Part shown: piece after piece, positions 43,168-50,730 of the stretch | How the letters are laid out: each line of letters begins with the position of its first letter | Position numbering within the stretch: position 1 is the first letter of the stretch | Assembly: GCF_900116645.1 (NCBI RefSeq) | Contig: NZ_FPBO01000014.1 | Span: 62,001-126,000, forward strand | DNA: 64,000 nt | Source of the DNA: Pseudoduganella namucuonensis | GTDB lineage: Bacteria; Pseudomonadota; Gammaproteobacteria; Burkholderiales; Burkholderiaceae_D | Direction of reading: 5' to 3' | Made by a program: the position numbers and the translations under genes | The notes under the pieces: model-generated | The model's input: only the letters and a program-made list of their open reading frames with translations | Told to the model about the DNA's origin: nothing | Databases searched by the model: none

Positions 43168-44481
43168 ATGAAATTGCTGGCAAAGATAGCCCTGGCCGCC
43201 TGCCTGGCCGCCCCCGCGGCGCAGGCCGCGAACAACCTTCCCATCGTGATGGTGCACGGCTTCCTGGGCTTCGGCCCGGATTCGCTGCAGGGCACCGGCT
43301 TCCTGTACTGGGGCGGCTTCAACGACGTGGCCGGCCACCTGCGCACCAGCCAGCGGCAGGTGCATGTCGCGGCGGTGGGGCCGGTGAGCTCGAACTGGGA
43401 CCGCGCGGTGGAGCTGTTCTACCAGATCAAGGGCGGTTGCGCGGACTGCGGCGCGCGCCGCACCGCCACCAGCGCCTGGGCCGGCAAGATCCAGAAACCG
43501 GCCGGCAAATGCTGGGCGGCGGACCCCAACAACAATCCCAACAACTATCCGGTGGCGCTGTATCCCCAGTGGGACGCGCAACACCCCATCCATCTGGTGT
43601 CGCACAGCCAGGGCGGCCAGACCATCCGCACGCTGATCCAGCTGCTGGAGAACGGCCCGCCCAACGGCAGCGAGGGCGACGGCGCTCTGTACACCGGCGG
43701 CAAGACCGGCTGGGTCAAGAGCGCGTCCACCATCGCCACGCCGCACAACGGCACCACGCTGCGCGACGTGATCGTGGACTTCGTGCCCAAGGTGTCCGAG
43801 CTGGCCGGCAAGATCGTCGAGGTCGCGGGCCTGGGCGGCAGCACCAGCGCCATCTACAAGTTCCGGCTGGAGCAATTCGGCCTGGCGCAGGGGCCGGCGG
43901 AATCGATCGGCGACTTCATCGCGCGCACCAAGGGCGCGCCGTTCTGGAACCTGGCCAACCACGACGCGGCGCAATGGGACCTGGGTCCGGACGGCGCGGC
44001 CGAGCTGAACAACTGGGTCAAGACCTCTCCGAACGTCTACTACTATTCGATCGGCTCGCGCGCGACCGAGCAGGGTAGCTTCTGCTGCAACAACACCGAC
44101 CGCGTGATCGCGCCGTTCCAGAGCGGCAGCTACCAGTACGCGCGCAACGACATGATGTTCTTCCTGCGGAACACCGCCGGCGAGTGGGTGGTGCCGGCCA
44201 TCCTGCAGCCGGGCATGGGCTCGTACCGCCAGACCGCGGCCGGACGCGTGCCGACCGACGCCACGTGGTATCCGAACGACGGCGTGGTCAACACGGTCAG
44301 CATGCGCGCGCCGGCCGGGCAGCCCAACCGCAACTATGACGGCAGCTCGGTCAAGGGCAGCTGGAATTACCTGGGCTATTACAACCAGCACGACCACTTC
44401 GACGTGATCGGCTGGGACACCTCGTCGTCGTCGACCTACGCGATCTACGACAATCTGGCCTCCATCCTGTACGGTCTGTAA
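43168..44481 (+). CDS. Secreted triacylglycerol lipase (alpha/beta hydrolase)
   Basis: A 437-residue exported lipase. The signal peptide ends AQAAN. NLPIVMVHGFLGFGPD gives the oxyanion HGFLG motif, and VSHSQGGQT is the nucleophile elbow with Ser near residue 146. Large insertions with cysteines (GGCADCGA, CCNN) and a PNDGVVNT loop plus DHFDVIGW near the C-terminus (catalytic Asp and His candidates) resemble the staphylococcal/Bacillus-like family I.5 lipases. AAGGAG precedes the ATG. It is followed 2 bp later by a small membrane-anchored helical protein that is likely its partner. Confidence 0.9.
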   Translation: MKLLAKIALAACLAAPAAQAANNLPIVMVHGFLGFGPDSLQGTGFLYWGGFNDVAGHLRTSQRQVHVAAVGPVSSNWDRAVELFYQIKGGCADCGARRTATSAWAGKIQKPAGKCWAADPNNNPNNYPVALYPQWDAQHPIHLVSHSQGGQTIRTLIQLLENGPPNGSEGDGALYTGGKTGWVKSASTIATPHNGTTLRDVIVDFVPKVSELAGKIVEVAGLGGSTSAIYKFRLEQFGLAQGPAESIGDFIARTKGAPFWNLANHDAAQWDLGPDGAAELNNWVKTSPNVYYYSIGSRATEQGSFCCNNTDRVIAPFQSGSYQYARNDMMFFLRNTAGEWVVPAILQPGMGSYRQTAAGRVPTDATWYPNDGVVNTVSMRAPAGQPNRNYDGSSVKGSWNYLGYYNQHDHFDVIGWDTSSSSTYAIYDNLASILYGL

Positions 44482-44483
44482 CG

Positions 44484-44978
44484 ATGCTGCACGCAGCAGC
44501 CCTCGTGGCGGCCGCCGTGGCGCTGGCCCTGGGATTGTGGCAGGGCATGCGCGATGGCGCAGCCGGCGCCGCGCCGGCGCGCGACATGGCGGCGACCTCC
44601 AGCGCCGCCATGGACGCGATCGCGGGCGCCGCCATGGCCGGCGGCCGGCAAGCGGCCGTCCCCGCCGCGGGAAACGGCCGGGCGCGGGCCAAGGCCGCCG
44701 CGCCACCCGCGGCGGACGACGCCGGCGCGTTCGACCGCGACGCCGACGCGCAAGCCGGCGCCCGCGCCATGGCGAGGCGCATCGCCGCCACCGAGGCGGC
44801 GGTGAGCCAGGGCCGGCGGCAGGGGCAGGGCGAGGACGCGGTCTATGCCCTGCGTTCGGCGCGGCTTCCGGCCGCCCAGGTCGCGCAACTGATGGAAATG
44901 GAGCGCGCCGAGGCCGCGTGGCACGCCCGCGAGGCGCCGCAAGCGGCTCCGCCACGCCTGACGCAGGACGCGCCGTAG
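44484..44978 (+). CDS. Small membrane-anchored helical protein, possible minimal lipase chaperone
   Basis: A 164-residue protein: N-terminal hydrophobic anchor (residues 1-20), an Ala/Gly-rich low-complexity spacer (about 25-85), then a charged helical end (RRIAATEAAVSQG; YALRSARLPAAQVAQLMEME). The organisation (anchor, Ala/Pro-rich spacer, helical domain) and the last helices resemble the C-terminus of lipase-specific foldases (LifO), which help secreted lipases fold, but it is only about half their usual size. It begins 2 bp after the lipase stop. The resemblance is suggestive, not proof. Confidence 0.55.
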   Translation: MLHAAALVAAAVALALGLWQGMRDGAAGAAPARDMAATSSAAMDAIAGAAMAGGRQAAVPAAGNGRARAKAAAPPAADDAGAFDRDADAQAGARAMARRIAATEAAVSQGRRQGQGEDAVYALRSARLPAAQVAQLMEMERAEAAWHAREAPQAAPPRLTQDAP

Positions 44979-45122
44979 CGGACGCCATACAAGCTGCTGC
45001 GCCGGCCGCCATAAAAGAGGCATTGCATCGCAAACGGGGAGATAGTCGGCACCTCTTGCGGCGGGGGGATGGGTATCATGGAATTGTTTTGATACGCCAT
45101 CAATCTCATCGAAAGGGCAACC

Positions 45123-45794
45123 ATGAGCATCATCTTCCGACCAAAATACATCAGTTTCGACTGCTACGGCACCTTGATCTACTTCCAGATGGCGCCGGTG
45201 GCGCGCAAACTGTTCGCCGACCGCATCAAGCCGGAAGACATGGACCAGTTCTGCAAGGACTTCTCGTCGTTCCGCCTGGATGAGGTGCTGGGCGACTGGC
45301 AGCCTTACTACGATGTGGTCTACAACGCCGTGCTGCGCACCGCCAACCGCTGGAAAGTGCCGTTCCGTGAAGCCGACGTGGCCGAGATCTACGCCGCCGT
45401 GCCCACCTGGGGCCCGCATCCCGACGTGGTGGAGGGCCTGGCCCGCATCGCCGACAAGATCCCGCTGGTGATCCTGTCCAACGCCATGGACGCGCAACTG
45501 GTGCACAACGTGGAGAAGCTGAAGGTGCCGTTCCACCGCGTGTACACGGCGCAGCAGGCCAAGGCCTACAAGCCGCGCATGCGGCCCTTCGAATACATGA
45601 TCCAGCAGTTGAACGCCAAGCCGGAAGACTTCCTCCACGTCTCGTCCAGCATGCGCTACGACCTGATGACCGCGCACGACATCGGCATCAAGGACAAGGC
45701 CTTCGTCAATCGCGGCCACGAGCCCGGCACGCCGTTCTACAACTACGCGGAAATCGCCGACATCGGCGGCCTGGCGGGGCTGGTCGGCCTGTAA
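45123..45794 (+). CDS. HAD-superfamily hydrolase, haloacid-dehalogenase type II-like
   Basis: A 223-residue HAD hydrolase. Motif I is SFDCYGTLIYF (nucleophile Asp near residue 13), motif II is VILSNAM, the lysine lies in AKAYKPRMRPF, and motif IV is weakened (SSSMRYDLMTAHDIGIKDKAFVNR, abridged). Similar enzymes include L-2-haloacid dehalogenases, but the short lid and DFSSFRLDEVLGDW region also fit other phosphatases. AAAGGGCA precedes the ATG. A clear terminator follows. Confidence 0.88.
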   Translation: MSIIFRPKYISFDCYGTLIYFQMAPVARKLFADRIKPEDMDQFCKDFSSFRLDEVLGDWQPYYDVVYNAVLRTANRWKVPFREADVAEIYAAVPTWGPHPDVVEGLARIADKIPLVILSNAMDAQLVHNVEKLKVPFHRVYTAQQAKAYKPRMRPFEYMIQQLNAKPEDFLHVSSSMRYDLMTAHDIGIKDKAFVNRGHEPGTPFYNYAEIADIGGLAGLVGL

Positions 45795-45818
45795 TCAGTC
45801 ATTCATTGCGGTCCCTTC

Positions 45819-45845
45819 AATGCGCCTTCCAGGCGCATTTTTTTC
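45819..45845 (+). terminator. Rho-independent terminator of the HAD gene
   Basis: AATGCGCCT (45819-45827), TCC loop, AGGCGCATT (45831-45839), then TTTTT. A 9-bp perfect stem with a T tract, 24 bp after the stop codon. Confidence 0.92.
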
Positions 45846-45863
45846 GCCCTAGCGCGGGCGCGC

Positions 45864-45910
45864 AAGGAAAAAAGAAGAGAAAAGAAAAGCCCTCCCGATG
45901 CCGGGAGGGC
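45864..45910 (-). terminator. Rho-independent terminator of TonB receptor copy 2
   Basis: On the minus strand GCCCTCCCG pairs with CGGGAGGGC (45889-45897 with 45902-45910) around a 4-nt loop, followed by a long T/C-rich tract (complement of the A/G-rich 45864-45888). It is 36 bp after the receptor stop and faces the HAD terminator. Confidence 0.9.
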
Positions 45911-45946
45911 CTGGAACCCGCGATTACCGCTTTTACCGCGTCGGCC

Positions 45947-48436
45947 TTAGAACTGGTAGCTGGCCTTGGCGTAATAGAACGCGCCGTTGAAACCGAAGGG
46001 CGAGAAGCTCGGATACACATAGGGCTGCGAGAAACCGCGCGAAATCGCCTTGTCCGGGAACCGGTTGAGCAGGTTCTTGATCCCCGCGTTCAGGGTCAGG
46101 TTCGACGTCAGCTGATATCCGCCGTCAAGGTCGAAGATGGTGGCCGGATTGATGCGGTTGGTGTGGTAGGGCGCCGCGCCGGTGTCCGGATCGGACACCG
46201 TCAACTCGGTGGTGCCGTAGCGGGTCGCCCGCAGGTTGCCGCTCCAGTCGCCGTTGAAATAGTTCGCGCCGAGGATCAGCTTCGATTTGGGCGTCGCGTC
46301 GATGATCTGCGAAGCCGCCGCCGGATTCAGTCCGCCCACCCGCTTGATGTTGGTGAACACGTTGTGGTTCAGGTTCAGGGCGGCGCTCCACTTGACCGAG
46401 CCCAGGTCGCCGAAATTGCTGGCGTACGTCGCCGTGGCGTCCACGCCGCGCGAACGCGTGTCGGCGCCATTGGTCAGGTAGCTCACCGTCGGCCGGGTGA
46501 TGCTGGAATCGAGCACGCTGCCGTGGGCGACGATGGCGGCGTTGGCGCCGCTGCCGCTGATCACGCCGGAACCGACTATGCGGTTGCGCACCGCGATCTG
46601 GTAGAAATCGGCGGTGAGATTCAGGCGCGGCACCGGGGTCGCGACGATGCCGATGCTCAGGTTGGTCGATTTCTCCGGTTCCAGCATCTTGGCGCCCGCC
46701 AGCGCGGCGGCGGCCGTATTGGTCGGCAGCATGACGTCGGCATAGGTGGGCCCGACGTTGGTGGCGGAGTAGAACTCCTCCTGCAGCGTCGGCGCGCGGA
46801 AACCATTGCTGACCGTGCCGCGCACCGCGAACGTCGGCGCCACCTCATAGCGGCTGGTGAGCTTGCCGTTGACCGTGTTGCCGAAGTCGCTGAACTTCTC
46901 GCCGCGCACGGCGACGCTGACCTGCCATTGCGGGGCCGGTTTCACGCCCAGGTCGACATAGGCCGCGATGTTGCGGCGCGAGTGGGTGCCGGCGTCGTTC
47001 AGCGCATAGCCTTGAAAGCCGTCCGGGCCGAAGTCGTAGCGCGAACCGGGGTCTCCCGCGCCTATGCCGTAGGATTCGTGGCGCCACTCCAGCCCCAGCG
47101 CCACCGACAGCGGCGCGCTCCAGCCCATGTCGAACGACTTGCCGAAGTCGGCGTTGTTGGTCCACTGCTTGAAGGTGTACGAACCGTCATAGAAGCTGGT
47201 GGGCGAGCTGCCGGTGTCGCGCAGCAGCGCGCGGTTGACGGTGAATTCGCCGCCGGTCTCGACGTAGTCGTGGCCATACACGGAGCTGAAGTCCCAGCGC
47301 CATCCGGACGCGGTCACGCCCTTGACGCCCACCGTGAGCGCATAGTCGTCTTCCTTGACGGTGGTGAGGGGCGAGAAGCCGAGCGGGTAGACGGTGGGCG
47401 CCTTGGTCGGGGTGCGCCAGTTTTGCCAGGCCTCGGCATCGCGGTGCGCGGCGGTGGCGACCGCGTAGGCCTCTGCTTCGGCGGACAGGCGCAGGCTGGC
47501 GTTGACGGCGGCGTTGACGAAACGGCTCTTCGGGTCGCCGCTGACCCTGCTCGGGTAGGGATCGGAGCTTGGCGAGCGTTGCACCGGCGCGCTGCCGAAG
47601 CCGTTCGAGGTGACCAGGTCGGGCCCGGTCTGGTTGGTGAAGTCGTGGTCGCGCGCCTGCATCGACCAATGCAGGAAGCCATCCCGGCCCAGCGCGATGC
47701 CCTTGTCGATCATCAGGTCGCGCGTCAGGCCGTTGTGCTCATGGTGCGGGTTGATCTTGCTGTGGCCGTGCTGGCCGGCCATCAGGCTGGCCGCGCCATC
47801 GCTGGGCGAGGATTTCAGGATGATGTTGATGACGCCCGCGATCGCGTCCGAGCCATATTGGGCGGCGGCGCCGTCCTGCAGGATTTCGATATGGTCGATC
47901 GCCGAGACGGGGATCAGATCCAGGTCGGCGGGGGCCGAGTACTGGTTCGGGCCCGTGTCGGCGGCGAAGCTGGCGGTGTTGTGGCGGCGTTTGCCGTTGA
48001 CCAGCACCAGCACGTGGTTGGGGTTGAGGCCGCGCAGCTGCACCGAGCGGATCATGGCGCCGATGCGGCCGGAGAGCGATTGCGAATTATAGGAAGGCAC
48101 CAGCGCGGTCATCGCGTCGAACAGGCTGCTGGAGCCGGTTTGAAGCAGGTCGGACGCGTCGACCACGGAAATCGGCGCGGCGCTGTCGCGCAGCCGGGTG
48201 CCCACTTTCCTGGTGCCCGTGACAATCACCTTGTCCATGGCCGTCGACACCGACGCGTCGGCCTTCGATTCGGCGGGCGCCGTCTCGCCGGCGGCGGCTT
48301 CCTGCGCCAGGCCTGGCGCGGCGTGGCTTGCCAGCAAGGCGGCAACGGCCAGCGCGATGGCGCGCGGCGCCGTTTTTTCCATGGGCGTGCTATCCGCCGC
48401 GGTGCGCGTGCGCTGTTGGGTCCTCTTGTTCTGCAT
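45947..48436 (-). CDS. TonB-dependent receptor, copy 2 of a paralogous pair
   Basis: An 829-residue receptor closely similar along its length to the one at 27182-29617: same plug (RDSAAPISVVDA, VNGKRRHNTAS, LDLIPVSAIDHIEILQDGAAAQYGSDAIAG abridged) and the same barrel phrases (GFRAPTLQEEFYSATNVGP, TNGADTRSRGVDATATY). They differ mainly at the signal peptide, scattered barrel loops and the C-terminal FYYAKASYQF. A GAGGA site lies just before the ATG at 48436. It ends in a strong terminator. The ligand is unknown. Confidence 0.93.
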   Translation of the reverse strand: MQNKRTQQRTRTAADSTPMEKTAPRAIALAVAALLASHAAPGLAQEAAAGETAPAESKADASVSTAMDKVIVTGTRKVGTRLRDSAAPISVVDASDLLQTGSSSLFDAMTALVPSYNSQSLSGRIGAMIRSVQLRGLNPNHVLVLVNGKRRHNTASFAADTGPNQYSAPADLDLIPVSAIDHIEILQDGAAAQYGSDAIAGVINIILKSSPSDGAASLMAGQHGHSKINPHHEHNGLTRDLMIDKGIALGRDGFLHWSMQARDHDFTNQTGPDLVTSNGFGSAPVQRSPSSDPYPSRVSGDPKSRFVNAAVNASLRLSAEAEAYAVATAAHRDAEAWQNWRTPTKAPTVYPLGFSPLTTVKEDDYALTVGVKGVTASGWRWDFSSVYGHDYVETGGEFTVNRALLRDTGSSPTSFYDGSYTFKQWTNNADFGKSFDMGWSAPLSVALGLEWRHESYGIGAGDPGSRYDFGPDGFQGYALNDAGTHSRRNIAAYVDLGVKPAPQWQVSVAVRGEKFSDFGNTVNGKLTSRYEVAPTFAVRGTVSNGFRAPTLQEEFYSATNVGPTYADVMLPTNTAAAALAGAKMLEPEKSTNLSIGIVATPVPRLNLTADFYQIAVRNRIVGSGVISGSGANAAIVAHGSVLDSSITRPTVSYLTNGADTRSRGVDATATYASNFGDLGSVKWSAALNLNHNVFTNIKRVGGLNPAAASQIIDATPKSKLILGANYFNGDWSGNLRATRYGTTELTVSDPDTGAAPYHTNRINPATIFDLDGGYQLTSNLTLNAGIKNLLNRFPDKAISRGFSQPYVYPSFSPFGFNGAFYYAKASYQF

Positions 48437-48626
48437 TTATGTCCTCTTCCTCTGTTTATCTCTGTTTATATATAAGTCGCGGTTCGTACAGCGGGCTCAT
48501 TAGAACATTGAAGTAAACACACATTTGCTTGGAACGGCGAACCGCGAAAGCATGAATCGCCGTATTTTTACGCGCCCATGGCAGCGCGTGCGGGACGGTG
48601 CAAGGGGGTGTGGCGAGCGCGGCCGC

Positions 48627-48654
48627 CGCACCGTGAAGGTGCGGTTTTCGCACC
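48627..48654. promoter_or_regulatory. Three alternating 6-bp inverted arms spaced by one helical turn
   Basis: CGCACC (48627-48632), GGTGCG (48638-48643) and CGCACC (48649-48654) are each separated by 5 bp, an 11-bp period. The left pair extends to CCGCACC/GGTGCGG. It lies 8 bp after the stop codon of the PepSY-reductase gene and about 190 bp upstream of the TonB receptor start on the same strand. It could be a termination/antitermination hairpin pair or an operator. The left palindrome resembles that at 39523-39540. Confidence 0.45.
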
Positions 48655-48661
48655 ATTAAGG

Positions 48662-50692
48662 TCAGAGGTCGAGTACCAGGAGGGAGCCGCGGGCGCGGGA
48701 GCAGCAGGGCGTGAAACGGTCGTTGCGGGCTTTTTCCCCGGGGCTGAGGCATTGGTCGCGGTGCTCGGGTTCACCCTCGAGGACGCCGGTGACGCAGCTG
48801 CCGCAGACGCCATGCCCGCATGAGGAACGCACGGCCACACCGCCGTTCGCCAGCGCCGCCAGGGCGCTGACGCCGGCGGGCACGTGGATCACGCGGCCGC
48901 TGCTGGCGAGGCGGATGTCGAAGGGCAGTCCGGGCGTGGTGTCGGTCGCGCCCGCGAAGTATTCGCGGTGGACCCGCTCCTCGGGCCAGGCGTGCCGCGC
49001 GGCGGTCGCGATGACCGCGTCCATGAAGGCGGCCGGGCCGCAGACGTAGACATGGGTGCCGGCCGCCGGGAACGCCAGCAGGGCGTCCAGGTCGAGCCGG
49101 GTGGGCGGGCTGCCCTCGCTGTAGTGGAAGTGCACGCGGCCGGCGAAGCGCGCGCCTGCCAGCGTGCCGCGGAAGGCGGCGCGCTGTTCGTCGCGGCAGC
49201 AGTAGTGCAGCTCGAAACCGGCGCCGTCGGCCGCCAGCTGTTCGGCCATGCTCAGGATGGGCGTGATGCCGATGCCGCCGGCCAGCAGGATGGTGTGGCG
49301 CGCCTCCCGTGCCAGCGGGAAGTGGTTGCGCGGCAGGCCGGTTTCAATGGTGTCGCCCTGGCGCAGCATGTCGTGCATGGCGCGCGAGCCGCCGCGCGAG
49401 TCCTCGCGGCGCAGCACGGCGATGCGGTAGCGCCGCGTTTCGCGCGGATCGTTGCAAAGCGAGTACTGGCGCACCGCGCCGCCCGGCGTGAGCACGTCTA
49501 TGTGGGCGCCGGCGCTGAACCGCGGCAGCCGCTTGCCGCGCGGCGCGGCCAGTTCGAAGGAGCAGATGCCGTCCGCCTCCATCGTCCTGCGCGCCACGAC
49601 CAGCCGCTGGCGTGCGGGCGGCCGGCCATCGGCACGGCCGCGCAGGTAGCTCGCGGTTCCCGTCCAGGCCAGCAGCGGCACGGCCAGCGCGCCCAGCAGC
49701 AACAGCAATTGGCCGGCGACGCCGCCTATCCAGCCATAGTGCAGCGCCAGCATCCACAGGTAGAGGCGATGGCCGGGCGGATGGGCCGCGTGGGGGAGAT
49801 GGCGCAGCAGCGCGCCGGTGGCGGGGTCGAAATGGAAGTAGCTGAGCGCGTTGGCGTGCGGCGCGTCGCGCGCCACGACTTCCAGCGTGATCGGGTCGCC
49901 GGCGGATCGCGGCGCGCGCAATTGCAGTTTCCGCGGTTGCGGGGACAGCGCCTGCGCGCGCCGCCACAGCGCTTCCAGCGAAACCGGGACGGCGGGACGG
50001 GAGGGAGGCGCAGCCGCCGGCGCCACCGGTAGTCGCGCATCGCCGCCGATCGTCTCGACGGCCTGTTTCACCCATCCGAAGGCCTGGGGCAGGCCCGTGA
50101 GGGCGCTGGCCAGCAGTACGGGCGCGGCGTAAAGGGCGACGGTCTTGTGCAAATCGAGCTGGAAGGCCCGTCCGCGCAGGCCGGGCTTGAGCCGCCAAGC
50201 ACCGCGCAGCAGGCGCGCGCTGGCGCGCCACCACAGCGCCATGCCGCCCACCGCCATGATGGCCGACAGCGCCAGCGCCAGGCCGCCCGCCAGCAGGTCG
50301 CCAAACGGCAGGTAAGCGAAGATGTGCACGCGGGCCAGCAAACCGAACGGGCCGCCATAAACGGCCTGGCTGCCCAGCACCCGGCCGCCGCATGGGTCGA
50401 CAAAGATCCAGCGGCCGTCGCTGAAGCGCACCCGCGCGCTGGCCTCGGCGTCGCCGGCCAGCCGGATGGCGGTGAGCGGGCCGGATGCCGGACTGGATGC
50501 GCGGGCGGCGTCCACCAGCGCGTCCAGCGCCAGGGGCGCGGCGCACGAGGGCACGCGCACCAGCCCGGGCAGCAGCAGCGGTTCGAGCTGGGGACGGAAG
50601 GCCATGCCGGCGCCGGTGACCGCCACAACGATGAACAGCAGGCCGGCCGTCAGCCCGGTCCAGCGGTGCGCTTGCAGCAGGCGGCGCATCAT
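48662..50692 (-). CDS. PepSY-TM protein fused to a flavin reductase with 2Fe-2S ferredoxin domain
   Basis: A 676-residue fusion. The N-terminal half (about 1-360) is a PepSY-TM protein with four membrane helices, starting HRWTGLTAGLLFIVVAVTGAG, with DLHKTVALYAAPVLL and LHYGWIGG (His pairs that could bind heme). The C-terminal half is a phthalate-dioxygenase-reductase-like module: flavin motif RQYSLCNDP, nucleotide-binding LLAGGIGITPILSM, and ferredoxin SSCGHGVCGSCVTG with a fourth Cys in HRDQCLS. It likely passes electrons across or at the inner membrane, as proposed for PepSY iron/siderophore reductases. It starts (50692) 38 bp after the binding-protein gene stop. Confidence 0.88.
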   Translation of the reverse strand: MMRRLLQAHRWTGLTAGLLFIVVAVTGAGMAFRPQLEPLLLPGLVRVPSCAAPLALDALVDAARASSPASGPLTAIRLAGDAEASARVRFSDGRWIFVDPCGGRVLGSQAVYGGPFGLLARVHIFAYLPFGDLLAGGLALALSAIMAVGGMALWWRASARLLRGAWRLKPGLRGRAFQLDLHKTVALYAAPVLLASALTGLPQAFGWVKQAVETIGGDARLPVAPAAAPPSRPAVPVSLEALWRRAQALSPQPRKLQLRAPRSAGDPITLEVVARDAPHANALSYFHFDPATGALLRHLPHAAHPPGHRLYLWMLALHYGWIGGVAGQLLLLLGALAVPLLAWTGTASYLRGRADGRPPARQRLVVARRTMEADGICSFELAAPRGKRLPRFSAGAHIDVLTPGGAVRQYSLCNDPRETRRYRIAVLRREDSRGGSRAMHDMLRQGDTIETGLPRNHFPLAREARHTILLAGGIGITPILSMAEQLAADGAGFELHYCCRDEQRAAFRGTLAGARFAGRVHFHYSEGSPPTRLDLDALLAFPAAGTHVYVCGPAAFMDAVIATAARHAWPEERVHREYFAGATDTTPGLPFDIRLASSGRVIHVPAGVSALAALANGGVAVRSSCGHGVCGSCVTGVLEGEPEHRDQCLSPGEKARNDRFTPCCSRARGSLLVLDL

Positions 50693-50730
50693 GGCCTCCG
50701 ATTTGGCTGGTCGTGGAAGCGGCGGGTCAA

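Noticed and set aside
45073..45095. GTATCA-N11-TGATAC inverted repeat before the HAD gene
   Set aside because: Six-base arms with a wide spacer are expected by chance in a window this size; no matching regulator or second copy was found.
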